64,000 nt of DNA from Apis mellifera (Eukaryota; Arthropoda; Insecta; Hymenoptera; Apidae), in assembly GCF_003254395.2 (NCBI RefSeq), contig NC_037647.1, positions 8,505,024-8,569,023 of the forward strand, written 5' to 3'. The notes beneath the pieces are model-generated. The model was given only the letters and a program-made list of their open reading frames with translations. It did not search any database and was not told the origin of the DNA. The translations under genes and the position numbers were made by a program. Below, in pieces: positions 1-11,301 of the stretch (position 1 is the stretch's first letter; each line of letters opens with the position of its first letter).

Positions 1-3000
1 TTAACGATATATTTCAAAGAGAATCAAATTGCCCCGTTTTCTTTATGAAATCTCCGCGGCGAGATATACCCCCGAGAATTGCACGATCGAAAAACAATCT
101 TATCGAACCGTTATCGGATCCGATATCTATATCGATCCGACGAAACGACACCCCGTTTCTCCCTTTAAACCGCGAACAAGAGGCGATTACGCGACGAATG
201 CGGTCTCTTACGGCACACCAGGAAGGAAATACTATATAGGCTGCGACGTTGGGGTAACGGTCTATCAACCGATATTAATAGTGGAGGAGTGGAGGAAGAA
301 GAGTGGAGGGAAAGGGCCGAATTGACGAGGGTCAGGGCCGATGTATGCGGTGTACTGACCGGCCTTCGAGCCGTGTTTCACCGGCCGACCACCGGCATAC
401 TGATCACCACCACCGCCACCCCTTCTCCCTCCGCTCCAACCCCACCAGCTACGCCCTATGGCGTCTTGGTATTTACCAAGGGAACCCCGGCCGGACGTAT
501 CGAACGCTATTCAACGCCAACCACCCCTGATACCACGCTTGATTTCTGACCGTCCCTATTCACCTCCAACGCACCTTCCAACGTTCCAGATAACATTTAA
601 CCCCTCCATAAATCCCCTCCCCCTCCGTGCAACGTAACTCTTCTTCCCTGCCTCTAATCTCGCAAAATACGTTTTCATCGAGACTTTCGAAAACTATTCA
701 ACGTAGCAAAGAAACGGATTTCTCACCTGTGCGCACGCTTCCCTGGGAACGAATCTTTCGAGGGGATCTTCGTTTATTATTTTGGGGGGAAAAGTCGGTT
801 AATATATACACCTTCGAGACGATATTTAACGGCGAGCAGGTGTCCGAGACTTTTTAATCACGGCAAGTTTATTCCACGTTGGAAAGTGATTCAATTTCCC
901 ATTACGGGCGGACAAGCAATAACGGGGAGGGAGAGAGGGGGGGCGCGCGTATTTTCTACCGTGCTATTTAGCGAGCAGATACGAGCACGCACACGAGGCC
1001 GGGGAATAGCGATAAAAACGATTTCGTAACGGTTTCAGCCCGTAACGAACTAGACCCGATTACCTTCCCCACGGTTATTGGTTATCGCCATCCCGCGGAA
1101 TTTCTAAAAACTCGGTTGCAAAAGGCGCGTTTGGAACGCGTTTAGAAATTATTCTCGCCATCTTTCTCTCCCTTGGACGGAATGGGAGGTTGAAAAAAAT
1201 TGGTGGTGGGCATTCGAGAGGCATGGGAGGGGAGATAATCGAGTGCAACGATAAGCTGGGCGGGGATAAAGATAGGCCTAATATCGTCAAGGCCTCGGGT
1301 CGATAAGCTCGGATCGAGACGCTTTCGGTATAAATTCTAGTAATCCATTTCCCGGTAATTCGGCCGCCATCTCTCCAAATTGAGGAAGGAAGGGAGGGAG
1401 AAGGGAGAGGGAGAATAGTTTCTCCTATTTAACAGCAAGCAAGTACCGCAATTTTATGGTTCACGGTTCGTTTTTCGATTCGTAGTTTAATCATCGATCG
1501 ATTCGACTACTTCGCCAAGAAATTTCCATCTCCAACGAAAATTATCCAAATCTTTAGTCTTTCTTCGCTCGAAAACAGTGACGAAATACTGTAGGATTTT
1601 TGGAGTCGACATTTAGAGAAGAGGCAAGCCGCCGGTCATGGCCGAGCCAGGCTTCTGATTAAAGTGAGTGCATCTACCGACAACGAGATACGGTATCGCG
1701 AATAGAAGAACCGCGTGCATCGGTACAAGCAGTGTCTCTCTCCCTCCTTTTTTCTCCCTCTCTTTCTCACGCGTTGGTGCATCCACGGTAAAACCTGGAT
1801 AAAATATTGCGCCGTGGAAAAACCACGACCGCAGTTTCGCGGTCAAAGGACCTTGCGCGGCATAATTTCTAATTGCAAGCGACACACGATAGAGGCGGGG
1901 AGACGAAGAAACGCAATCCCTCCCCTCTTTCGCAATCCTCCTCCTATTTTTCCCCCTCTCGTCAAGGATAAAGTTGGACGAGTTTGATGTATCACCCCTC
2001 GTATCGTCCTTCGAATCTTCGACGAAAGAAACGTGAATTAAGTCCGTTAGTTGGTAGATTTATGCTGCTCGTTAAGGGGACGTGGTATACAAGCGGGGAA
2101 GAGAGAAAGAGAGAGAAAGAAGGAGAGGAGAGAAGGAGAGGGAATCGAAGTAGATTTTTCACCTCGTTCGCGCTCGCCTCCCCAGCTCTCATTTTCTTGG
2201 GGCCGGATCGCGTTTCCTCGGGGAAAATCCGGGCTTTAATAAGCCGGCCGAGTGTATCGTTTCGCCTCCCGTATAAATAATTTCGTGGAACGTCGAGCAG
2301 TCCGCCTTGAAAATTAACGCTCGTTACGAATCTCTCGATTTACCCTGGAAATACCCTTCCATCTTCGATAATCTATATACTGTATGCACTTCCTACTCGA
2401 AATTGTGTAATAAAATTCACATCACATCTCGAACGGAACAATTCGCGTAACGCAATCACGTTTCAAGAATCTAAAGAATTTAAGGAAAAAAAAAAATCGA
2501 AGAGGATCGTTTTTACGCGTCTCCAAACAATGATGTTTCCACGCGAGAAACATCGTCGCTTCGCAACGATCGACGAATCAGGTCGAATTGAATTCGGTTT
2601 TGCGGAGGGGGAAAAAAAAAAAAGAGCACGCCGAGACTACAATAGTTTCGATCGGTTCGAACGGGTGCGTTGTTGTGCGCTGAATTTCAGCGACACGAGA
2701 GTAAATCGCTCTTTCTTCCACAACTCAGGACAGGGGGGAGGACAGGCGACAGAATTGATCTCGCGGCTCTCTCTCTCTCTCTTTTCGAATGCAGTTGAGT
2801 TTCCGCCCTCTCGTCTCGAGACGAATCCCGCATTGAAATTACGAGAAAAAACGCGAGTTAAGAGAGAGAGGAGCTTATGAATCTCGAACGACAAAAGAAA
2901 TGGCCCGCCCCCCGCGAGTGAAAGGGATGGAAAGTGGAAAGTTTTCGTTCCCCGCTACTACGCCGAGTCATAACTTTGATAAAAATCCCCTTTCCTTTTT

Positions 3001-6000
3001 TCCCTGCCAGCCCATATTCCCGCCTCTTTTTTCTATCCCGCTCTAATTTAACTTGCAAATACGTCGCCAGCCTAATCCGACCGCCTCGACCGGTGATATC
3101 GGTAAGCGTGATTTCATACACGTGTTCGTTTCGTGATAGACGACAACTCGAGACCCTTCCTCTCCTCTCGTCAGCGTTTCCTACTCGCCAAGAGAACCAG
3201 GATAGGAAGGATTTTTTCGCATCGTTTACACTTTTAACGATTAACGATTTTCAATCTCCCACGTGGAGGATTCATTTCTGCAACGTGCGCTCGTTTCTCA
3301 AAAAATCTGACAAAGCCTCTTTCTCCTCCAAATTTCCTGTTAAAAAATTCATCCCCATTTTTTTCCCTCGTCCAGGGAAAATTCCATCTCGACGTTCTCG
3401 CGGTCCACGGAGGAGGAGGAGGAGGAGGGAAGATGAATTTTTCGGCCAATTCGTGGAGACTGTCGATTCTAGAATTATCGTTCAGGCTTTTACGAAGGAA
3501 AGAGATACGCGAAGGAAAGCCTCGACTACCTTGGGCGAATCAATTTTTCCCTTCGGTCTGCGTACGAAGGCGAAGAAAGGGGAATGAATATCGACGGGTA
3601 GCGCGGAAATTGCGCGTGGGGGGAAGCGAGGAGAGAATGAAAGAGAAAAAAAAGAAATAAAAAAAAATAAAAAGGAGAGAACGGACGGGGGAATGGCGCG
3701 ACAGTGACGAGGCACGTTCTCGTCCGTTAAAACTATCGTCGAATGATGCGGTCCAGTCGGCCGTGACGAATTTCCCGCGGATTATTCGAACGTGCATCGC
3801 GGCCCGGAATAACGCGCTTCCTTCTTCCCTCCCTCTTTCTTCCCTCTATTTCCTATCTAATCGAAAATTTTTAATCCCTTCAGTCAGAGATAGGAATGGT
3901 TCGATGTAGATGTTATTACACCGTGGATGAGATCAATTTCTCTAATCCTTTCAGATCTAATTCCTTTCGCAGTAACAGTCATATCAGAGAAAATTTTGGG
4001 CCTGACTTTTCCTATCTCACCGTAACGAACGATATTTATTTATATTTAATCTTCGATGAATAATTAACGAATAAAGATTTGCTACTTTTTATTACGATAC
4101 CAGGAATAACAAGTCCAGATCCATCTTTCCAAAGAACGAATGTAACGAGAATACGTAGAGAATACGTTTCGAACTCTCGTGACGTATCTTACTTAAATCC
4201 TAGCCCGTCGTTTTTCGTTTCGAGCGAGCGAGATCGAAATTCCCCCATATTTCACCATACTTCACCGAAGCCGAGGATTAAGACGGGCGTGGATGGAAGG
4301 ACGGCGTATGCCTCGAAAACTGAAAGTTACGTTTTATCGATAAACCATTGTCGTCCTCGCGCTTCGTTCGTGTCGCAGTCGTTCCGGCTAATTCGAACGT
4401 ACGACCGTACGTGCCTCCCCCCCTCGTCCTCCCTTTTAACGACGTCCTTTCAAACGTTCGTTTCTCCCGATTCTTCCGGATCATCAGGGCAGCAAGATGA
4501 TTGTATATCGCGCCAACATCGGTATCGCCGCACGATTTATCGTTCATCCTTACCCTTTATCGCGTGTCTTGGGGAGAGAAGGGGGAGGTCTCCAAGTTTA
4601 CTTTCGGTGGCCGTAGATTTTTATCATCGTTTCCATCCGCTCGGCCAAGTAAACGATAGCGCCGAGGATTGGCGATCCTCGAGCCGCTGACCTTTCGAAA
4701 TCTGATCCCGTTTTCTTTTGCTGATCGGCCGTTGGCTACAGAGCCACGCATCGCGCCGTTTCGAAACTGTTCTATTCCGTCGTTCTATCCTTTCGAAAAG
4801 CAGCGAAGGAATGAAGGAAATTCGATATCGTCGGTGGCGAAATCACGACTAACCGAATTTCGATAATCGAAGAATTATTCCCCCTTTGTCACGAAATAAT
4901 AGTGGAAAGTAGATCGAGGAGGAGGCGCGCGATCGTGGATTGAAAATCGTGGATTTTCGCCGCGCTAAAATTCTATCGAGACATGATCGATCGATCTCGA
5001 CTCGACTCCTCCTCTCTGTTTACTCTTCTTCCTCGTCATCTCGAGTCTCGAGTTTCGACGGAAAGCACAGCGCGCAAGCTCGAAAAAAACGTCGAAACCC
5101 GTCGGAGCATCGAACTCGTCGAGATCATCGGTTCCGGCTCGATGAATCCCGTCGAAACGTCGATTCATCGGCGAAATCGCCACGCGCGCGAACGCAAACT
5201 GCGCGCGCGAAAAACCGATCGATCTCTATCGGCGTCGAATAAAAGTTATCGTGACGCGGGCAGAACGCGGAACCCTTTCATCGCCAGTCCCGGCGGATAA
5301 ACCGAGCGAACACGTCATAATCTGTCCAAGAATTTCGGAATAAACCAACAAGGACGGTACGGGCGGACGGCGGCCGATAATGCGAAACGGGCCGATAAAA
5401 ACGGGCTGCCGGCCAGCTACCAGTTTTTATATCTACCCGACACGAAATTCTTTCGTCCAGCCTTCTGGCTAGGGGAAAAAGGCGTATAAAAAGGAGGGGG
5501 AGGAGGGAAAGGCGGAAGTTATTCCACTAGGTGTTTCTGTCTTCGCCAACAATTTTACCACTCGCGTTTGGCTCGTGGAGTAGCTTCTTACCAGGAGGCT
5601 TTGGAGAGAGAGGTAATTACGCGAATTTGTTGCGATGTAAAAAATAATTAGGGTGGAATAAGGTGTAAGACGGAGAGGGGGAGAGGGATACACGTGTATC
5701 TAAAAGGAAAACGCGATCGAGCGAGGGGATCTCCCTTTGGATCCTTTCGATCCGTTCTCTTTCTCTAGCCAAGGTTCGTGGTCGTTGAACTCGACCACGA
5801 CCCCGCGCAATCATTTTATCCGCCGCCGCAGCCGCCGCCGCTAGGATGCATTCCTTTCCCGAGGAAAGTCATTCCGTGAGAAAACAACAACGCGGTGAGC
5901 GTAAGAGGAGCAAGCGCGATTATATTATTATTTCTCGCGAATGAGCTCGATCGTCGCGCGACTTGTTAAACGTAAGGGAAAATTCATCGCGTCATCGACG

Positions 6001-7502
6001 TTTCATCGATTGAATGGACGATCGTTATCGATACTATCAACGCCTCGTAAAAATTCTACGAGAATGTGGATAAATAGACAGATAGATAGATGGATGGATA
6101 GATAGATAGATAGATAGATAGTTGAGAAGTGGATAGAAAGCGGCAAATCCACTCCAATTTTTTTTCGACCAAAATAATAATAATAATAATAATAGAATGA
6201 GATCTTATCCTAAAGGATTAAATATCTAAAAGAGATTAAACGGATTGTGTATAGTTATATATATATCGGGTATACGTTGGCTGTGCGATAATGGCGAGTA
6301 ATTTAGTTTCAATAGGATCACCGTGTATCGATCCGATCGCGAAGCAACAAGGCGAAGATTCAAGCTCTCGTAGAGACCTGTCACCGTAAGACTGTATGAT
6401 TAATCGAGGCCGGCTCTCTTCATGCCCGGATCATGCTACACATATACACGTGTACGCGTGTTAAGTCTCCTCCAAGATTAAGGTGCGCCTCTCCCAGTTG
6501 CCCCGATGACGGGAATCCAATTTATCGCTTTATACAGGGTGTCCCGGGATGAATAGCACGCGACGAGAGAAAAAAAAGAGAAAAGAAGAGACGAGTTCCC
6601 CCTCTCGGGGAGGGAAAAGATCGATTTACGTCTCGTCGTTATCTCCAACGAATATATAATATCCTTCGTCCTTTCTTTCACGATCGAAAGGAGAGAAAGG
6701 CGGAGAGATTGTCTAATGGGTCGCGAAATACCAGAATTGTCCATAAATTCGTGGCAAATTAACCGAGCAAACGCATCACGGAAGAGAGGGATGGGTTGGT
6801 GCGTGGGATTCGTTAATCGATCACCGAGTTAGCGTCTCGACGCGTGAAGATAAATAATCGATCCTGGCGGGCCGCGTCATATCTATCGATTCGCGGGCGA
6901 GGAGGAAAAATTCTGTTCTATTTCCGATTGTTGTCGTCGTTGGTGCGTTTAACGACAAGGGGCGGCACACCCCCGCCCAATTAACGCGACACTTGCTCCG
7001 CTGAAATCGATTCGCTTTTGCGCTTTGGTGACGCGAAACTGCGGTTTCGAAACGGTCGAAACGAAACGGTCGATCGAGAGCAGGGATCGAATGTCCCCCT
7101 ACCGGGATCCGATCGCGATCCACGGTGTCAGATTTCCGCGACTACTACCTCCAGAGTCCGATATCTATCTCGACCTCGTCTCCGGATTTCGTTATCTCGA
7201 GCATCGATTATTATATATACGTACAAATCGCGAAAGATGGTTGGATCGTAAAAGATATAGAAATAGATGGGTAATACTTGCTTTTCTAGTAGTATATATT
7301 TCTTCCGATTTCTCGTCTTTTCTTTTGCAAGCGCTGGATACTGTTGTCATATTGTCCATCGGGGTCGTATCATCGGATCACTCGCACTCTCGATTGATAT
7401 CTTGGTTAAATTGTTTTTTCTCTTTTTCTTTTTGTACAGTGTTCGAATTGTTCACACTTTTCACACTTTTTTTTTTCTTTTTTCTTTTCTTTTTCTTATA
7501 CT
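1..7502. other. Non-coding stretch, no supported gene
   Basis: I see no convincing gene here on either strand. Open frames are short, overlap one another on both strands and show arginine/serine-rich translations typical of chance frames in CpG-rich DNA. The sequence holds purine tracts, a GGA repeat near 3409-3429 and tetranucleotide repeats near 6.1 kb. It lies downstream of the minus-strand gene that ends near 7.5 kb, so it is intergenic or part of a large intron. Confidence 0.55.
6076..6121. repeat. (GATA)n microsatellite
   Basis: About ten tandem GATA units, interrupted by two GATG units, are directly visible. A short (TAA)n run follows at about 6173-6194. Confidence 0.95.
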
Positions 7503-7508
7503 TTTATT
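7503..7508 (-). promoter_or_regulatory. Polyadenylation signal of the cysteine-rich protein gene
   Basis: On the minus strand the canonical AATAAA lies 22 bases past the TGA that closes the frame ending at 7531. It is followed by A- and G-rich sequence. The short distance gives this gene a very short 3' UTR and supports the exon as terminal. Confidence 0.5.
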
Positions 7509-7530
7509 ATACGCGAAAAATAGTTTTACA

Positions 7531-7989
7531 TCACCACCTCGTCAACACGTCTATGGTTTTCCCCCTGGACATATTCCGCAAGTCTTCCCCGGTCACTTCG
7601 AAAAATTCCTCGATGCATTCGGTGCAGGAGCCTGCCGGTGTTATGTACGCTATACGCCGTTGGCAAACGTGGCATTTGGTCGCGTTAGCTACACCAGCGT
7701 TCCTGCACATCGAATGAAATCCGCCTTCTTGATACAGAGCTCGGACTTCATTGTCCAAACCATTTTCGTAGCAATCTTGACAGACTCGCCGCTTGTTGTC
7801 CAGGCAATATATGGGCAAAGAGAATGGTTTCACACAAAAATGTTTCAACAACTGTTCATAGGTCTCGGGGAAATCGTGCGGACGCACGCCGTCCATCGGT
7901 CCATGACAATTTTCATCGTCCTCTTGGTACAGGTTTTGTTGCGGAGCTGGCATTAGGGATCTATCTAGGAACAAATCTAAGATCCAACA
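7531..7989 (-). CDS. Terminal coding exon, unrecognised cysteine-rich (probably zinc-binding) protein
   Basis: This exon encodes about 152 residues ending in TGG-TGA. Its start is set by a good acceptor (pyrimidine run, then CTACAG) just upstream at 7990. The first codon after the acceptor is in frame with the 87-residue exon at 11041-11301, so the two join in phase 0. The protein part holds an acidic stretch, then cysteines in CxxC pairs (RVCQDC, CHVCQRR, CTEC) plus single cysteines, which suggests two zinc sites of the treble-clef or double-finger kind. The composition is balanced and unlike the arginine-rich chance frames around it. An AATAAA follows 22 bases after the stop. I do not recognise the family; a nuclear or ubiquitin-pathway role would be a guess. 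A start at the internal ATG near 7951 is the alternative model if the upstream exon does not belong. Confidence 0.7.
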   Translation of the reverse strand, partial: CWILDLFLDRSLMPAPQQNLYQEDDENCHGPMDGVRPHDFPETYEQLLKHFCVKPFSLPIYCLDNKRRVCQDCYENGLDNEVRALYQEGGFHSMCRNAGVANATKCHVCQRRIAYITPAGSCTECIEEFFEVTGEDLRNMSRGKTIDVLTRW

Positions 7990-9532
7990 CTGTAGGGGGG
8001 AGTCGGTCCAAGCCGGTTCTTCCTTCCGGGACTCTTAACGGCAACCGCGCATGCGTCTACGCGTTCGAAGTACTGGCCTGGAGGCAAAAATTTTTCGTTA
8101 AAGGGGGGACGAAAATAGATCGGATGATTTTAAGTCGTTTTAAAAAGGCTTTCTATTCCGTTCCGGTTCCGGGCATCGCGAGGAACGGATGGCTCCTCCG
8201 AGGTACTACTCTGGGGAAAGGGAGAAGGGGGAAAGGGAAGGGTGCTTTTTCATTTCTCTACTATTTCTCCACCACTTTACTTCTCTACTCTCGGTTGGAG
8301 AAGGATTGAAAATTCGGGATCGATCGAGGAATTAACGGAGGAGGGGAGGATGGGGAAAATAGCTCGAATTTCGATATTTCGAGGCGATATACATTATTTG
8401 GAACGCGTAAGAGTTAACTTCGTAACGTGAATTTCGCGTTCAATCGGCGGACTGATCGTTACAGGCAGGCCGCGGACGATGAGAACCCGGCCGATGGAAA
8501 TTGCTCCCATACTTTCGGCATACGACGTCGACATTGTGGTCGATTTTGCGATTACGCCCGTTTCCTGCGGCAAATTACTTTCGTCTTGCTCCCACCTCGT
8601 TTCCTACACCGCTCCTGTTAAAATCGTCGGGGTAGAGGATCTCGTTCTTCGTGTTTTCTCCAAGGGAAGAGAGAGAGAGAGATAGAGGGAGGGAGAGAGG
8701 CCGTCACGTTCGATGGAATCGCAACAAAATTTGGGGAAAGGGATGGCGAGAGGAGGAGGAAGAGACGAGAAATTGGATCTGGTTCGGTTTCCATCGATCG
8801 AGGGAGAGAATAATATCGACGATCGAAGGAGCATAGAGAGAGAGAGAGAGGGAGAGATCCCGCTGACGCGCGGAACGCGTCGCAGCCGGGATAAGAATCT
8901 GTCGGGTAGAGGCCGTGGCCCTGGCTATTCGTTCCACCTGGCGCGCCAAGATATTTCAAGCATGCACGATTCCCTCCCCGCGAAACCGGGCAAGGAGAGA
9001 AAGCGACGAGTCGGAGCCGCCAAAAATCGAGATTTCAATTAGCTCGGTCGTGGAGATTGCGGGGGTCCACAGCATAATTTGCTAATTAAAATTTCACCGC
9101 CTTTCGGCCGGTGTAACCGGGTCGCGGTATCGATCTCGTCCCTAACCATCGTCGTTCCTTCCATCCAGGCTTAAAATCGTCGAATTTCCCGCCGAATCCC
9201 CTCCCCCGTGAAATTTTCTTCCACTTTTGGCGCGATTCCATTTCCGCCAGAGCAGAGAATAATATAACGCGCGTTTCTAACCCGATAACGCGATAAACGC
9301 GCGAAAGTTTCGCGTAATTCTCGACAGAGATGGAACGCGAAATTGTATTATAACGCGAAAAAAAAAAGGAAAAGCGCGCACGGAATTCTGGGAAGGTTCG
9401 TTAACCTCGAAGAACACTCGGTTAGCCAGTCGAGGCTAATAGTTGCTCGCCTCGCTCCACGCGCTCTCTCTCCTCCCTTTTCGAAAAACTTCACCCACGA
9501 CGACGGGAAATAGGTCATTTCGCGGCGTAAGA

Positions 9533-9580
<48 letters not shown>

Positions 9581-11040
9581 CTCGAGGTGGTTCTCTCTGC
9601 CGAGTGGCGAAAGCCGGAGAAGAGTTTCTAAGTTCGCCCGACCCTCTCGACACGCGACTCCCTCCCTTCTCCCGTCTTTCCTTATCCCTCTGTTTCTTTT
9701 GTGCCCGGTTTCTCTGCCTCTTACTTCTGTTCTTTATCCGGGGATGGGGGTGAATCCGTGTAGGCAGAGGTAGAGGACATCGGGTAGTAGCTCGATCTCT
9801 CTGCATTCTCTCCGGCGCGACGCGACGAGAGAAAGAGACAGAGAGAGAGAGAGAGAGAGGACGAGGCGAAAGATAAAGGAGAAGGGAGGGGAAGGAGGGC
9901 GAGAGGATCTATCTCGATTCCAGGCACCGCGTTCCACCGAGCATTTCATCCGAGGTCGGGGACGAGGAGGAGGAGGATGAGACGAGAAATGTTGTCATCT
10001 GGTTCATTAACACGTTCCACGCGGCGGTGTATTCATTACCGATGCCACAGTCGTAGCGTTTAATGTTGTTTGCAAACGAACGGACAAACAAACGAAACGA
10101 AACAACAAAACAAATAAACATACGTATATCGTAAACGAAATCTACGCGAAAATACGTTCGTGGAAAAAAATGGATTTCAAACATTACGCGTAATAATGGA
10201 GAGGAGGAAGAGGGAGGTAATTATTATCTTCGATCGTTCGATTCTCGAAATTCCTGAACTCTCCACCCGAGTTCCCCAAACCCGATCGACGCAACTCCGT
10301 CGGCCAATTTCCCCTAAAAAAATTCCTGCACGCTAGAACCAACTTTTCACCGTTCCTTTCCCCGATGTCGATGCATCGCGGCGATTTCGAAGAAGGGTTT
10401 CGTAGACGGGCCGCCGGTTCGTCGTAGAAAGGAAGAGAAGCGCAAAACCCGTCACGACTTTCGTGATCCGCGGCAGGAAGCCGGCGCGCACGGCGGCCAC
10501 GTTTTCGTTCGAACCGTTTCGCAGACACGGCTCGAGGAGTTCGAAAGTAAAACAGAGCAAAAGGAGCCGCGTTGGCGTACGGCTGCGTGCGGTTAATAGC
10601 TTCTTTCACCGAGAGGAGAGGAGAGGAGAGGACGAGCCGGCCGACCACTGCCTAGAGAATACAATCGAACCTTTCAGCCGATAGAAACGTCAACGTCACA
10701 CGTTCGCGGAATATGATAATTCCACGCTTGCGATTCACCATTAATCCGTTCACAACCAACGTCCCCCTCCCCGACGCAGACTGCACAGAGCGCGCATCGA
10801 CCGGCAGTCGAGTTCAACCTCTTGTCAACCAACTTCGAGGCGAGATCATTCCATCTGCTCGACCTGAAACCACTTCTCTTTATTTCCTTTCTCTCTGCTG
10901 TGTCACGGACATATCCAAAACTCCAAAAAAAGTTATGTTTATAAAAAAGCAAGGAACGCTGAAACAAGTCGAACAGTCGAGTGGAAAAATGGAGAAAACG
11001 CCACCGAGCTTTTAACCGAGCTACTACTTTCCAGACTCAC
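7990..11040 (-). other. Intron of the cysteine-rich protein gene
   Basis: The donor GTGAGT (11040-11035) and the acceptor CTACAG (7995-7990) define a 3051-bp intron. It holds GA/TC microsatellites at 8672-8690, 8836-8852, 9536-9577 and 9841-9859 and a GAGGA-type repeat near 10611-10632. I see no further convincing exon inside it, but a short one could be missed. Confidence 0.5.
9536..9577. repeat. (TC)n microsatellite
   Basis: An uninterrupted run of about 20 CT/TC dinucleotides inside the inferred intron. A shorter (GA)n run of the opposite phase lies at 9841-9859. Confidence 0.95.
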
Positions 11041-11301
11041 TTTCTTGTAGATCCACTTGATGCTCCGACTGAACTTCGCCATCGGCGAGTCGTCCACGAG
11101 GAAGTACTCGACGGCCGCCGCCTGGTCCTCGAGCGTTCGCTCGGGATCGCCTCTGGGAATCGATGGCTCCTCCTCCTCCTTCTCCTCCTCGTTGCACGGT
11201 GGACGATGATCGTTATCGTCGATCCCGGCCTCCGAGTATTCCGCGATCGTCGACAACCTCTTCGCGCGACCGCTATCGCTCTTCCAAATATCGCGATCCA
11301 T
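11041..11301 (-). CDS. First coding exon, acidic N terminus of the cysteine-rich protein
   Basis: The exon runs from an ATG in good context (CTCGAGATGG) to an AAGAAA|GTGAGT donor and holds exactly 87 codons, ending in phase 0. The peptide begins MDRDIWKSDS and includes a run of glutamates (EEEKEEEE) and an RAKRLSTIAE segment that could be a basophilic kinase site. It ends in a short basic helix (MAKFSRSIKWIYKK). It matches the phase of the exon at 7531-7989, giving a predicted product of about 239 residues. The frame stays open upstream of the ATG to about 11430, so an internal exon with an acceptor near 11345 is a second model. The family was not recognised. Confidence 0.6.

Noticed and set aside
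9348..9949. Long overlapping frames through (TC)n/(GA)n runs
   Set aside because: Dinucleotide repeats read as SLSLSL or RERERE in any frame. There is no other protein character.
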